Of a DNA stretch of 64,000 nucleotides, positions 34,707-44,271 are shown in pieces (the stretch's first letter is position 1; each line of letters opens with the position of its first letter). Source of the DNA: Streptomyces abyssalis. GTDB lineage: Bacteria > Actinomycetota > Actinomycetes > Streptomycetales > Streptomycetaceae. The translations under genes were made by a program, and so were the position numbers. The notes under the pieces are model-generated. The model was not told where the DNA came from and did no database searches. It saw only the letters and a list, made by a program, of their open reading frames with translations. The DNA is taken from NCBI RefSeq assembly GCF_001751365.1, contig NZ_LJGT01000037.1, positions 1 to 64,000 of the forward strand, read 5' to 3'.

Positions 34707-34995
34707 GAAAGGGTCCTCCTGCCGAATACATCTTGGTCCGGGTGAGCGGCGGGCGTACCGCTGTCCTGGGCCGGGGTGGCGGGGCGGACGACCTCGTGGT
34801 CTCCGCCTTCCCCGCCCGTGCGGCGCCGGCCGTCCGTCGATGCAACCGTGCCGGTGGGACCGGCTGCTGCGGACGGCAAGCAGCACGAGGCACCGGCTCC
34901 TTCGGCAGTCGGTGCGATCGCTTGCATGACTGCTCCAACCCCCGCCCGGGGTGGATCAATTCCGCGGTCTGTGGCGCATACGCGGCGGCGGTCTC

Positions 34996-35264
34996 CTCAA
35001 CTCAGGCGCAGGGCGAGGAAGAAGTCGAGTTTGTCCTCCAGGCGGGACAGGTCGCGGCCGGTGAGCTGTTCTATCCGGCCCATGCGGTAGCGGAGGGTGT
35101 TGACGTGCAGATGGAGCCGGTCGGCACAGCGCGTCCAGGAGCCGTCGGCGTCGAGGAACGCGGCGAGGGTGGGGAGGAGTTCGGCACGGTGCCGGCGGTC
35201 GTAGTCGTGCAGGGGAGCCAGCAGTCGGGCGGTGAACGCGCGCCGTACGTCGTCGGGGACGAAG
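34996..35264. repeat. 269-bp direct repeat, copy 2 (inside intact pucR)
   Basis: This is the authentic 3' end of pucR and identical to 32877-33145 except for one base at 35082. Recombination between the copies would delete about 2.1 kb containing the methyltransferase and PIG-L genes. Confidence 0.95.
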
Positions 35265-36862
35265 GGGAGGAGCAGTACGTGCGACGCCAGTTCCTCGTGT
35301 CCGGCCGCGCACACGCGCCCTTCGCGGGCGGCGGCGACCCGCCGTGCGTGGCGGGCCTCTTCGAGTGCGCCGTGCAGCCCGCCCGCGGAGTGCACGGTGG
35401 CGCTGACTCCGAGAGTGAGACGTTCGCCTTCGGTCAGGCCCTGTTCCAGCGGTTCGCGGACCGCGGCGAGCAGCGTGCCCGCGTCCAGTCCGGAGGCCGG
35501 GCCGGGACCGGACGGGGAGCCGGACTCCGCGGTCCGCGGTGTGCCGGGCTCCGGCGCGTCGTGCCCGGGGGTGAGTGCCGGGAGGGGGAGGAGGGCGACG
35601 GCTTCGCGGCCGGCGTGCGCGACCGCTGCCCGGTCGGCCGACTCCACGCCGGTCGTACGGGGATCGAGGAGGATCTCCTCCAGCAGTGACCGGCATTCGC
35701 GGCCGCCCTCGTGGCGTGAGCCGTCGAGCCGCGCGACGACGACCTGCCAGTGCGGTGCCCCGCCCAGGCCGGGGAGCAGCACCGGAGCCGCGACGCGCAG
35801 GCGTGCCGCGGTCTCGGCGGGCGGCGCGCCGGCGTGCAGAAGCTCCAGGACCTCCGTGGCGAGACGGCGGCGCACGGTGCGGGCCGCGTCGCGGCGCTCG
35901 CGTTCGACCGCGATGAGCTGTGTGACGCCGTCCACGAGGTCGAGGCGTTCGTCCGGCCAGTCGGCGGCGTCGTCCTCGACCGCGAGGAACCAGTCGGCGA
36001 GGCCCGGGGGACCGGGGGAGCCGGAGTGGCCGGAGGAGCTGGAGGCGTCCGCTGGAGAGGGGTCGCGCCGGTCGGGCCCGGCGGTCGTCTCCGTTCCCTG
36101 GCCGCCGCTGCGGACGGGGAAGAGCGAGTAGGTGGTCCCGGCCACGGCGATCCGGTGCGGGCGGTGGCCGGGCCGTCCTGCGCGCGCGGCGGCGAGGTGC
36201 TCGCCGGCGAGCCGGGCGCGTACGCCGGGGGACAGCGACACGGGAGCGGGCGTGCCCCCGGACAGCGGGCCCCCGCCGGTGCGCGCCTCCCCGCCCCCGG
36301 TCCTGTCCCCGCCCGCGGCCCTCTCCCTCCCCGGGCCCGCCACCGTACGGCCCGTGACGGACAGGACCCATGCCCGCAGGTCGAGGTCCGATCCGAGCAG
36401 ATCGAGCACGGCGTCGGGGCCGCTGCCCGCGGGTCCGGACGACATCATCCGCCGGTGCCGCGCCACCACGGCGGCGAGGTCGCCCGCGCGCTCCTGGGAG
36501 ACCTGCCGCAGCACGTGCTCGGTGACGGTCGCGAAGGCAACTTCCTCCATCACCGCGAACAGCGGAAGCCGGTGCTCGGCGCAGGCCGTCACCAGGGCGT
36601 CCGGCACCATGCCCAGCTCTGCCTCGCCCGCCGCGAGCCCCGCCACTCCGGCCGTCGCGAGGATGCGGACGAAGGGCTCGGCGTCCTGCGGCTCCCGGTA
36701 CCAGGCGAGGCCGGTCAGGACCAGCTCGTCGCCCGAGAGATAACGGCCGGGGTCGCGCAGGTCGGTCGTCATGACGCCGCGCACCGTACGGTCCAGCTCG
36801 GCGTCCCCGGTGAGCAGACGCAGCCCGAGAGAGCCGGTCTCCAGAAGTGCACGCAGGCGCAT
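34997..36862 (-). CDS. pucR: PucR-family transcriptional regulator
   Basis: A 621-residue regulator. The N-terminal PucR domain (about residues 1-125, with RGVMTTDLRDPGRYLSGDEL and LPLFAVMEEVAFATVTEHVL) is followed by a variable Gly/Pro-rich middle with a GGDEF-like region. A C-terminal HTH_30 domain ends the protein (about 550-615, RCADRLHLHVNTLRYRMGRI). The family controls purine catabolism in response to metabolites. It is divergent from xanthine dehydrogenase genes, which fits. The ATG at 36860-36862 was chosen because the PucR domain begins there. It should bind the 36.9-37.2 kb region. Confidence 0.92.
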   Translation of the reverse strand: MRLRALLETGSLGLRLLTGDAELDRTVRGVMTTDLRDPGRYLSGDELVLTGLAWYREPQDAEPFVRILATAGVAGLAAGEAELGMVPDALVTACAEHRLPLFAVMEEVAFATVTEHVLRQVSQERAGDLAAVVARHRRMMSSGPAGSGPDAVLDLLGSDLDLRAWVLSVTGRTVAGPGRERAAGGDRTGGGEARTGGGPLSGGTPAPVSLSPGVRARLAGEHLAAARAGRPGHRPHRIAVAGTTYSLFPVRSGGQGTETTAGPDRRDPSPADASSSSGHSGSPGPPGLADWFLAVEDDAADWPDERLDLVDGVTQLIAVERERRDAARTVRRRLATEVLELLHAGAPPAETAARLRVAAPVLLPGLGGAPHWQVVVARLDGSRHEGGRECRSLLEEILLDPRTTGVESADRAAVAHAGREAVALLPLPALTPGHDAPEPGTPRTAESGSPSGPGPASGLDAGTLLAAVREPLEQGLTEGERLTLGVSATVHSAGGLHGALEEARHARRVAAAREGRVCAAGHEELASHVLLLPFVPDDVRRAFTARLLAPLHDYDRRHRAELLPTLAAFLDADGSWTRCADRLHLHVNTLRYRMGRIEQLTGRDLSRLEDKLDFFLALRLS

Positions 36863-37219
36863 GGTCGGTGGCCGCCGTTTCTGTGGGTGACGAGTGTGCT
36901 GCAGTGCCGGGCGCGCCGGGAGAGCGACGGCCGGGAGCGTAGCGGTGCGCCCGGCACGGAGGCGGGAGAGGGTGCCCTTCGGCCCGTGCGATGGCGCGAG
37001 CGGCGTGCACGCGCGCCTTCGTGCGAATCTACAAGACTGCGGCGGACAGCGGCCCGGAGCTTCATGGTTTCGGTGACTGCCCGTGCCGGGGCATGCATCG
37101 ATGTACTGATCCGGAATCGCCCGCACGGCGCGTACGCCGACTGCCCGCAGACACCCCTCGACCCCGAGTACGTCAGAGAACGCGCACGCCAGCGACCTGA
37201 AGCGAAACGAGAAGAGCCA
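36863..37219. promoter_or_regulatory. divergent pucR / xanthine dehydrogenase promoter region
   Basis: A 357-base gap without a gene. It holds a 14-bp inverted repeat with one mismatch (36904-36917 and 36944-36957), a reasonable candidate operator for PucR. Confidence 0.5.
36904..36957. promoter_or_regulatory. 14-bp inverted repeat, candidate PucR operator
   Basis: GTGCCGGGCGCGCC and GGTGCGCCCGGCAC pair at 13 of 14 positions across a 26-base spacer. The repeat lies about 45 bases upstream of the pucR start. Confidence 0.4.
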
Positions 37220-38140
37220 ATGGAGTTCCTGCGCCCCGCCCGGTGGGAGGAGGCGCTCGCCGCGAAGGCCGAGCACCCCGGAGCCGTGCCCATCGCGGGC
37301 GGCACCGACGTCATGGTCGAGATCAACTTCGACCAGCGCCGCCCCGAACAGCTGCTGGACCTGAACCGCGTCACCGAGCTGCACGAATGGGAGACCGGCG
37401 AGGAGGAGGTCGCCCTCGGCGCCTGCGTCCCGTACACGAGGATCATCGAGGACCTACGCCGTGAGCTGCCGGGCCTGGCCCTCGCCGCCCACACGGTCGG
37501 CTCGCCGCAGATCCGCAACCGCGGCAGCGTCGGCGGCAACCTCGGAGCCGCCTCGCCGGCGGGCGACTCGCACCCGCCGCTGCTCACCGCGGGTGCGGAG
37601 GTCGAGGCCGAGTCCGTGCGCGGCTCGCGCCGTATCCCCGTCGAGGACTTCTTCACCGGCGTCAAGCGCAACGCACTCGCCGACGACGAACTGATCAAGC
37701 GCGTGCACATCAAGAAGGCGAGCGGGCCGCAGCAGTTCTCCAAGATCGGCACCCGCAACGCCATGGTCATCGCCGTCTGCGGCTTCTCCGTCGCGCTGCA
37801 TCCCGAGAGCCGCAGCGTGCGGGCCGCGGTCGGATCGGCCGCGCCGACGCCCTTCCGTGCCCTGGCGGCCGAGGACTTCCTGGGCGCCGCGCTGGAGGAG
37901 GAAGGCCTCTGGGACAGCGGCGGGGCCCTCCCGCCGTCCGTGACCAAGGAGTTCGCCGGGCTCTGCTCGGCGGCCTGCAACCCCATCGACGACGTACGCG
38001 GCAGCGCCGCGTACCGCCGGCACGCTGTCGGCGTCATGGCCCGCCGCACGCTGGGCTGGGTCTGGGACGACTACCGCGGAGGCGCCGGCAGCGGTGCCGG
38101 CCGTGCCGCGGGCGACGAAGGAGGCTCGCGATGCGCGTGA
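37220..38140 (+). CDS. xanthine dehydrogenase, FAD-binding subunit
   Basis: A 306-residue medium subunit of the molybdenum hydroxylase family. The FAD pyrophosphate loop is VPIAGGTDVMVE, and the second FAD contact is TVGSPQIRNRGSVGGNLGAA. It passes electrons from the iron-sulfur subunit to NAD or another acceptor. The ATG at 37220 has a weak GAAGAG upstream. The gene overlaps the next by ten bases, and the three subunits form an operon. Confidence 0.93.
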   Translation: MEFLRPARWEEALAAKAEHPGAVPIAGGTDVMVEINFDQRRPEQLLDLNRVTELHEWETGEEEVALGACVPYTRIIEDLRRELPGLALAAHTVGSPQIRNRGSVGGNLGAASPAGDSHPPLLTAGAEVEAESVRGSRRIPVEDFFTGVKRNALADDELIKRVHIKKASGPQQFSKIGTRNAMVIAVCGFSVALHPESRSVRAAVGSAAPTPFRALAAEDFLGAALEEEGLWDSGGALPPSVTKEFAGLCSAACNPIDDVRGSAAYRRHAVGVMARRTLGWVWDDYRGGAGSGAGRAAGDEGGSRCA

Positions 38141-38784
38141 CATTCACCGTCAACGGACGCCGGCACGAGGCCGACGACGTGTGGGAGGGCGAGTCGCTCC
38201 TCTACGTCCTGCGTGAGCGCATGGGTCTGCCCGGCTCCAAGAACGCCTGCGAGCAGGGCGAATGCGGTTCCTGCACGGTACGCCTGGACGGTGAGTCCGT
38301 GTGCGCGTGCCTGGTGGCCGCCGGGCAGGTCGAGGGGCGCGACGTCGTGACCGTCGAAGGGCTCGCCGACTACGCGAGGCAGCGTGCGGAGGCCGCCTCC
38401 GCGGGCGGCACGGCTGCTGAATCCGCGTCCGTCTCCACCTCCGCCGCCGACGAGCAGCGCTGGGCGGCGGCGCCCGCCGCGGACGGCGTCCCGCTCTCGC
38501 CCGTACAGGAGGCGTTCATCGACGCGGGCGCCGTCCAGTGCGGCTTCTGCACCCCGGGTCTGCTCGTCGCCGCCGACGAACTGATCGAGCGCAACGCGCG
38601 GCCCTCCGACGCGGACATCCGCGAGGCCCTCTCCGGGAACCTCTGCCGCTGCACCGGTTACGAGAAGATCCTCGACGCGGTACGGCTGGCTGCCGCCCGT
38701 ACGGATCACGCGGAAGCACCCGGAGACGGAAACGGCCCCGGCCCCCACTCCGGACATGGCCCCGCACAGGGAGAGGTGGTCTGA
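38131..38784 (+). CDS. xanthine dehydrogenase, 2Fe-2S subunit
   Basis: A 217-residue small subunit. The plant-type cluster ligands are in CEQGECGSC followed by SVCACL. The second cluster is CGFCTPG followed by CRCTGY. An Ala/Ser-rich insertion (about residues 80-110) between the two cluster domains and a Gly/His-rich tail lengthen the protein relative to the usual 160-180 residues. The start overlaps the FAD subunit gene. Confidence 0.93.
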   Translation: MRVTFTVNGRRHEADDVWEGESLLYVLRERMGLPGSKNACEQGECGSCTVRLDGESVCACLVAAGQVEGRDVVTVEGLADYARQRAEAASAGGTAAESASVSTSAADEQRWAAAPAADGVPLSPVQEAFIDAGAVQCGFCTPGLLVAADELIERNARPSDADIREALSGNLCRCTGYEKILDAVRLAAARTDHAEAPGDGNGPGPHSGHGPAQGEVV

Positions 38785-38785
38785 G

Positions 38786-41203
38786 ATGCCCGGAGCGTCC
38801 CCGACCCGCATCCCCACCGCCCTCACGCAGGGAACCGTCACCAAGGGCGGCATCGGCGAGTCCACGCTGCGCCCCGACGGGACGCTGAAGGTCACCGGGG
38901 AGTTCGCCTACGCCTCCGACCTGTGGCACGAGGACATGCTGTGGGGCTGCACCCTGCGCAGCCCGTACCCGCACGCCGAGATCCGCTCCGTCGACGTGTC
39001 GGAGGCGCTGAAGCTTCCGGGTGTGTACAGCGTGATGACGCACGACGACCTTCCCGCGACGACCCACTTCGGCCTGGAGATCCACGACCAGCCGGTGCTG
39101 GCCAAGGACCGGGTGCGCTACCACGGCGAGGCCGTCGCCATCGTCGCGGCCGACCATCCGGAGACCGCGCGCCGCGCCGCCGCGAAGATCCGCGTCGAGT
39201 ACGCCGAACTGCCTCCCGTGCACGACGAGGACAGCGCGACCGGGCCCGGCGCCCCGGTGCTGCATCCGGGCCGTGACGACCATCACGCGCCCCACGTCAC
39301 GCACCCCAACATCGTCCACCGGCAGCCCATCGTCCGCGGCGACGTGGCGGCGGCGAAGGCGCGGGCCGATGTCGTCGTGCGCGGCGAGTACGAAGTCGGC
39401 ATGCAGGACCAGGCGTTCCTCGGACCCGAGTCCGGTCTGGCGGTGCCCGCAGAGGACGGCGGCATCGACCTCTACATCGCCACGCAGTGGCTGCACGTCG
39501 ACCGCGACCAGCTCGCGCCCGTCCTCGGACTGCCCCAGGACAAGGTGCGGTTGACGCTCTCCGGCGTCGGCGGCGCGTTCGGCGCGCGCGAGGACCTGTC
39601 GATGCAGGCACACGCGTGCCTGCTGGCGATGGCCACGGGCAAGCCCGTCAAGATCGTCTACAACCGCTATGAGTCCTTCTTCGGCCACGTGCACCGCCAC
39701 CCCGCCAAGCTCACCTACGAGCACGGCGCCTCACGCGACGGCAAGCTCCTCTACATGACGTGCCGCATCGTGCTGGACGGCGGCGCGTACGCCTCCTCCT
39801 CGCCTGCGGTCGTCGGCAACGCCGTGTCACTGGGCGCCGGCCCGTACGAGGTGGACAACGTCGATATGGAGGCGCTCGCCCTCTACACCAACAACCCTCC
39901 GTGCGGCGCGATGCGCGGCTTCGGCGCAGTTCAGGCCTGCTTCGCGTACGAGGCACAGATGGACCGCCTCGCCGCCGAACTCGGTATGGACCCGGTCGAG
40001 TTGAGGCAGCGGAACGCCATGTCGCAGGGCTCGCTGATGCCCACCGGGCAGGAGGTCGACTCTCCCGCGCCCGTCGCGGAGATCCTGCGCCGCGTCAAGG
40101 CGATGCCGATGCCGCCGGAGCGCCAGTGGGAGAGCTCGCAGAGCTCCGGCGCGGCGGGCGGCAGCACCGGAGTGGACGTACGGGCGCTGCCGGGCGGCCT
40201 GTCGAACACCACGCACGGAGAAGGCGTGGTGCGCGGAGTGGGCTACGCCGTCGGCATCAAGAACGTCGGCTTCTCCGAGGGGTTCGACGACTACTCGACG
40301 GCGCGTGTACGTCTCGAAGTGGCCGGCGGAGAACCCGTCGCCGTCGTGCACACCGCGATGGCGGAGGTCGGGCAGGGCGGCGTCACCGTGCACGCGCAGA
40401 TCGCCCGTACCGAACTGGGCGTCTCCGGCGTGAGCATCCTGCCCGCGGACACGCAGGTCGGATCGGCCGGTTCGACGTCCGCGTCGCGGCAGACCTACAT
40501 GACCGGCGGCGCGGTCAAGAAGGCCTGCGAGGCCGTACGCGAGAAGGCCGTCCGGCTCGGCCGGGAGAAGTTCGCGGGCCACCACCCCGCGTGGGTGTCC
40601 GGCGGTGAACTCCTGCTGGAGGGCGGCAAGGTCGTCACCGGGGACGGTGAGGTCCTCGCCGCGCTCGCCGACGTACTCGGCGACGAAGTCATCGACGAGG
40701 AGCTGGAGTTCAGGCACCGGCCGACCGAACGGCTCGACCTGGAGACCGGGCAGGGCTTCGGCCACGTCCAGTACTCCTTCGCGGCGCACCGTGCCGTCGT
40801 CGAGGTCGACACCGAACTGGGCCTCGTCAAGGTCGTCGAACTCGCCTGCGCGCAGGACGTCGGCAAGGCCATCAACCCGCTCTCGACGATCGGCCAGATC
40901 CAGGGCGGTACGACACAGGGCCTGGGCCTGGCCGTCATGGAAGAGATCCTCGTCGACCCGGGCGGCAAGGTACGCAACCCCTCCTTCACCGACTATCTGA
41001 TCCCCACCATCCTCGACACCCCCGCCATCCCCGTGGATGTCCTGGAACTCGCCGACGAGCACGCCCCGTACGGGCTGCGCGGTGTCGGCGAGGCGCCGAC
41101 GCTCTCCTCCACCCCGGCAGTCGTCGCCGCGATCCGCAACGCGACCGGTCTCGCCCTGAACAGGGTCCCGGTCCGTCCCGAGCATCTGACCGATACCCGA
41201 TAG
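38786..41203 (+). CDS. xanthine dehydrogenase, molybdopterin-binding subunit
   Basis: An 805-residue large subunit. The Mo-cofactor regions are visible (GVGGAFGAREDLSMQAHACL, CGAMRGFGAVQA, AEVGQGGVTVHAQ), and the catalytic Glu lies in LRGVGEAPTLSSTP near the C-terminus. It hydroxylates hypoxanthine or xanthine towards urate. The ATG at 38786 directly follows the stop of the small-subunit gene. Its maturation probably needs the XdhC protein encoded downstream. Confidence 0.93.
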   Translation: MPGASPTRIPTALTQGTVTKGGIGESTLRPDGTLKVTGEFAYASDLWHEDMLWGCTLRSPYPHAEIRSVDVSEALKLPGVYSVMTHDDLPATTHFGLEIHDQPVLAKDRVRYHGEAVAIVAADHPETARRAAAKIRVEYAELPPVHDEDSATGPGAPVLHPGRDDHHAPHVTHPNIVHRQPIVRGDVAAAKARADVVVRGEYEVGMQDQAFLGPESGLAVPAEDGGIDLYIATQWLHVDRDQLAPVLGLPQDKVRLTLSGVGGAFGAREDLSMQAHACLLAMATGKPVKIVYNRYESFFGHVHRHPAKLTYEHGASRDGKLLYMTCRIVLDGGAYASSSPAVVGNAVSLGAGPYEVDNVDMEALALYTNNPPCGAMRGFGAVQACFAYEAQMDRLAAELGMDPVELRQRNAMSQGSLMPTGQEVDSPAPVAEILRRVKAMPMPPERQWESSQSSGAAGGSTGVDVRALPGGLSNTTHGEGVVRGVGYAVGIKNVGFSEGFDDYSTARVRLEVAGGEPVAVVHTAMAEVGQGGVTVHAQIARTELGVSGVSILPADTQVGSAGSTSASRQTYMTGGAVKKACEAVREKAVRLGREKFAGHHPAWVSGGELLLEGGKVVTGDGEVLAALADVLGDEVIDEELEFRHRPTERLDLETGQGFGHVQYSFAAHRAVVEVDTELGLVKVVELACAQDVGKAINPLSTIGQIQGGTTQGLGLAVMEEILVDPGGKVRNPSFTDYLIPTILDTPAIPVDVLELADEHAPYGLRGVGEAPTLSSTPAVVAAIRNATGLALNRVPVRPEHLTDTR

Positions 41204-41380
41204 TGCCGCTCCCGGCACAGCTTGCCGGGAGGGGCACGAGCCGCCCGGCCGGTGCGGAAGAACCGCACCGGCCCAGGGCACTCCCCGTACCGTCTCGGGC
41301 CGTCCCCCGGGTCGTGCATCCCAAATCTCCGCAGTGCCGAGGCACTTCGGGGTGCCCCGACGAAACTTGGGAGCGCAACC

Positions 41381-42874
41381 ATGACCCAGTCCAAGACAGC
41401 ATCCGGCGGAAGCGCGGAAGACACGACCGCGGCCGCTCCCGGCCCCGCGGCCCAGTCGGCCGGACACTCCCGGCTCGACCGCTGGTTCCGCATATCGGAG
41501 CGGCACTCGACCCTGGCGCGTGAAGTACGCGGCGGTGCGACGACGTTCATGGCGATGGCCTACATCGTCCTGCTCAACCCGGTGATCCTCTCCGTTCCCG
41601 ACGCGACGGGGGCCACCCTCGACGCCGGTCAGGTCACCACCGCCACCGCCTTCGCCGCCGCGGCCACCACCCTGGTGATGGGCGTGCTCGGCAACGTGCC
41701 GCTGGCGCTGGCCGCCGGGCTCAGCGTCTCTGCCGTGCTCGCCTACCAGGTGGCGCCGGAGATGAGCTGGGCCGGCGCCTTCGGCATGTGCGTCATCTAC
41801 GGTGCCGTGATCATCCTGCTCGTCGTCACGGGACTGCGACGGCTGATCATGGACGCCATTCCCCTGGCGATGAAGCACGCCATCACCATGGGCATCGGAC
41901 TGTTCGTCACCCTCATCGGGCTGGTACAGGCGGGCTTCGTGACGAGCATGCCGGGACCGGGCGGAGTCGCGGGCGCGAAGCCGCTCCAACTGGGCACCCA
42001 CGACATGCTCACGGGCTGGCCCGTGCTGTGCTTCGCCGTCACGGTGCTGCTCGTATTCGTGCTCCAGGTGCGGCGCGTACCCGGTGCGATCCTCACCGGC
42101 ATCGTCGGGGGCACCCTCGTCGCGGGGCTGGTGCACCACTTCGCGGGGCTGGAGAAGAAGGACTGGGGCGGACGGAACGCCCCGGAGATCACCGGAAGCA
42201 TCGTGAGCACCCCCGACTTCGGCCTCTTCGGGAAGATCTCCTTCGACGGTGTCACCGAGGCCGGCGCGGTCACCGTCGGCGTCATCGTCTTCACCCTCGT
42301 GCTGGCGGGCTTCTTCGACGCCATCGGCACCATCATCGGAATCGGCCAGCAGGCCGGACTGGCCGACGACGAGGGACGGATGCCGGGTCTGAACAGGGCC
42401 CTGGCCATCGACGGCGCGGGCGGTGTCGCCGGCGGTGTCGCGGGCGCCTCCGGACAGACCGTCTTCGTGGAGTCGACGGCCGGTGTCGGCGACGGCGCCC
42501 GCACCGGACTGGCAAGCGTCGTCACCGGACTCGGTTTCACGCTCTGCCTGTTCTTCACGCCGCTCGCCCAGGTCATCCCCACGCAGGTCGCCGCGGCGGC
42601 GCTCGTCGTCATCGGATCGATGATGATGAGCAACGCCAGGCACATCGACTGGAGCGACATCGCCACCACCGTGCCGGTCTTCCTGACGATGGTGCTGATG
42701 CCCTTCACGTACTCCATCACCGCCGGCATCGCCGCGGGCAGCATCTCCTACGTCGTGATCAAGGCCGCCCAGGGCCGGTGGCGCGACGTGGGCCCGCTGA
42801 TGTGGGGACTGGCCGCCGTCTTCCTGCTGTACTTCGCGCTCAGCCCGCTCGAAGGATGGCTCGGCGTGAAGTGA
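41381..42874 (+). CDS. NCS2-family purine permease, AzgA type
   Basis: A 497-residue permease with about 12-14 membrane helices. The opening LAREVRGGATTFMAMAYIVL and the central FFDAIGTIIGIGQQAGL are typical of AzgA-like hypoxanthine/guanine/adenine transporters. Lying directly after the xanthine dehydrogenase genes, it likely imports their substrate. GGGAG precedes the ATG by about eight bases. Confidence 0.92.
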   Translation: MTQSKTASGGSAEDTTAAAPGPAAQSAGHSRLDRWFRISERHSTLAREVRGGATTFMAMAYIVLLNPVILSVPDATGATLDAGQVTTATAFAAAATTLVMGVLGNVPLALAAGLSVSAVLAYQVAPEMSWAGAFGMCVIYGAVIILLVVTGLRRLIMDAIPLAMKHAITMGIGLFVTLIGLVQAGFVTSMPGPGGVAGAKPLQLGTHDMLTGWPVLCFAVTVLLVFVLQVRRVPGAILTGIVGGTLVAGLVHHFAGLEKKDWGGRNAPEITGSIVSTPDFGLFGKISFDGVTEAGAVTVGVIVFTLVLAGFFDAIGTIIGIGQQAGLADDEGRMPGLNRALAIDGAGGVAGGVAGASGQTVFVESTAGVGDGARTGLASVVTGLGFTLCLFFTPLAQVIPTQVAAAALVVIGSMMMSNARHIDWSDIATTVPVFLTMVLMPFTYSITAGIAAGSISYVVIKAAQGRWRDVGPLMWGLAAVFLLYFALSPLEGWLGVK

Positions 42875-42950
42875 CGAGTGGGGCCCTGGACGCCCGTCGC
42901 GCGTAAACTCGCAGGTCGCAGCCTCAGCGCTTGCCCGTAAGGAGCCAACG

Positions 42951-44105
42951 ATGCTGGACATCGCCGCCGAACTGCACCACTGGTGCGAGCAGGAGCGCGA
43001 TTTCGCCGTCGCGACGGTCGTCGCCGTGAGCGGCAGCGCGCCCCGCCAGCCGGGTGCCGCGCTCGCCGTGGACGGCGCCGGCGAGGCGGTGGGCAGCGTC
43101 TCCGGAGGGTGCGTCGAGGGTGCGGTCTACGAACTGTGCCGGGAGGCCATGGAATCCGGCCGCAGCGTCGTCCAGCGCTTCGGCTACAGCGACGAGGACG
43201 CCTTCGCCGTGGGGCTGACCTGCGGCGGCGTCATCGACATCCTCGTCACGCCCGTACGCGCGGGCACCGGGGCCTACGCGATGTACGCGGAAGCGGTCGC
43301 GGCCGCGGCCGATGGCCGGGCCGTGGCGCTCACCCGCGTCGTGGAGGGGCCGGAGCAGCTGATGGGCGGCGCGATGTACGTGCCGGCCGCCGGCGAGGTC
43401 TCCGGCACCCTCGGCGGTTCCGCCGCGCTTGACGAGACGGCCGCCGCCGAGTCCCGGGCGCTGCTGGACGCGGGGCGCACCGCCACGGTCGAGACGGGTA
43501 CGGAGGGCGGCGCGCCGGGTGCCGGAGGCCGGGCCGGCGCAGGCGAGGGCGACCCGATGTGCGGCCCGTCGGTGACGCTGCTGGTCGAGTCGAGTGCGCC
43601 GCCGCCCCGGATGCTCGTCTTCGGTGCCATCGACTTCGCGAGCGCGCTCGCGCGCACCGGCGCCTTCCTCGGCTACCGGGTCACCGTGTGCGACGCCCGC
43701 CCCGTCTTCGCCACCGCCGCCCGCTTCCCCGACGCGGACGAGGTCGTCGTGGAGTGGCCGCACCGCTATCTCGACTCCCAGGAACTGGACGGCCGTACGG
43801 TCGTGTGCGTACTGACACACGACGTCAAGTTCGATGTGCCGCTGCTGGAGCGGGCACTGCGGCTGCCCATCGCGTATGTGGGGGCCATGGGCTCGCGCCG
43901 TACCCATCTGGCCCGGCTGGAACAGCTGCGTGAGGAGGGCGTCGGCGAGGACGAACTGGCGCGGCTGCACTCGCCGATCGGCCTCGACCTCGGTGCCCGT
44001 ACGCCCGAGGAGACGGCACTGTCGATCGCCGCCGAGATCGTCGCCGTACGGCACGGCGGCACCGGAACCCCGCTGACGGGGGCGCACATCCCGATCCACC
44101 GCTAG
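42951..44105 (+). CDS. xdhC: XdhC/CoxI-family molybdenum-cofactor insertion protein
   Basis: A 384-residue protein. The N-terminal XdhC/CoxI domain has FAVATVVAVSGSAPRQPGAA and GSVSGGCVEGAVYE, with the conserved Cys. The C-terminal Rossmann-like XdhC_C domain includes VAYVGAMGSRR-like sequence (IAYVGAMGSRRTHLARL). The family sulfurates and inserts the Mo cofactor into xanthine dehydrogenase. A Gly/Ala-rich linker at about residues 180-200 joins the two halves. It ends the purine block. Confidence 0.92.
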   Translation: MLDIAAELHHWCEQERDFAVATVVAVSGSAPRQPGAALAVDGAGEAVGSVSGGCVEGAVYELCREAMESGRSVVQRFGYSDEDAFAVGLTCGGVIDILVTPVRAGTGAYAMYAEAVAAAADGRAVALTRVVEGPEQLMGGAMYVPAAGEVSGTLGGSAALDETAAAESRALLDAGRTATVETGTEGGAPGAGGRAGAGEGDPMCGPSVTLLVESSAPPPRMLVFGAIDFASALARTGAFLGYRVTVCDARPVFATAARFPDADEVVVEWPHRYLDSQELDGRTVVCVLTHDVKFDVPLLERALRLPIAYVGAMGSRRTHLARLEQLREEGVGEDELARLHSPIGLDLGARTPEETALSIAAEIVAVRHGGTGTPLTGAHIPIHR

Positions 44106-44232
44106 GGCGTCCGCAAAGCTCCTGGCCCGGCTGGTCCGCCGGCCGAACCGCCTGCTGCGGCGTTCCCGGGCGTCCCGGACCCGGACGCTTCAGGCCCTCG
44201 CGCTCGCCCATCGTGTCACTTAATGCCATACT

Positions 44233-44245
44233 GTCGCTTGGCGAC
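44233..44245. promoter_or_regulatory. short inverted repeat before the TetR gene
   Basis: GTCGC and GCGAC flank TTG, overlapping a possible -10 (CATACT) and 27 bases before the TetR start. A candidate autoregulatory site only; the arms are short. Confidence 0.3.
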
Positions 44246-44271
44246 GTGCAATGGGGAGGTGACGCGGCGTC

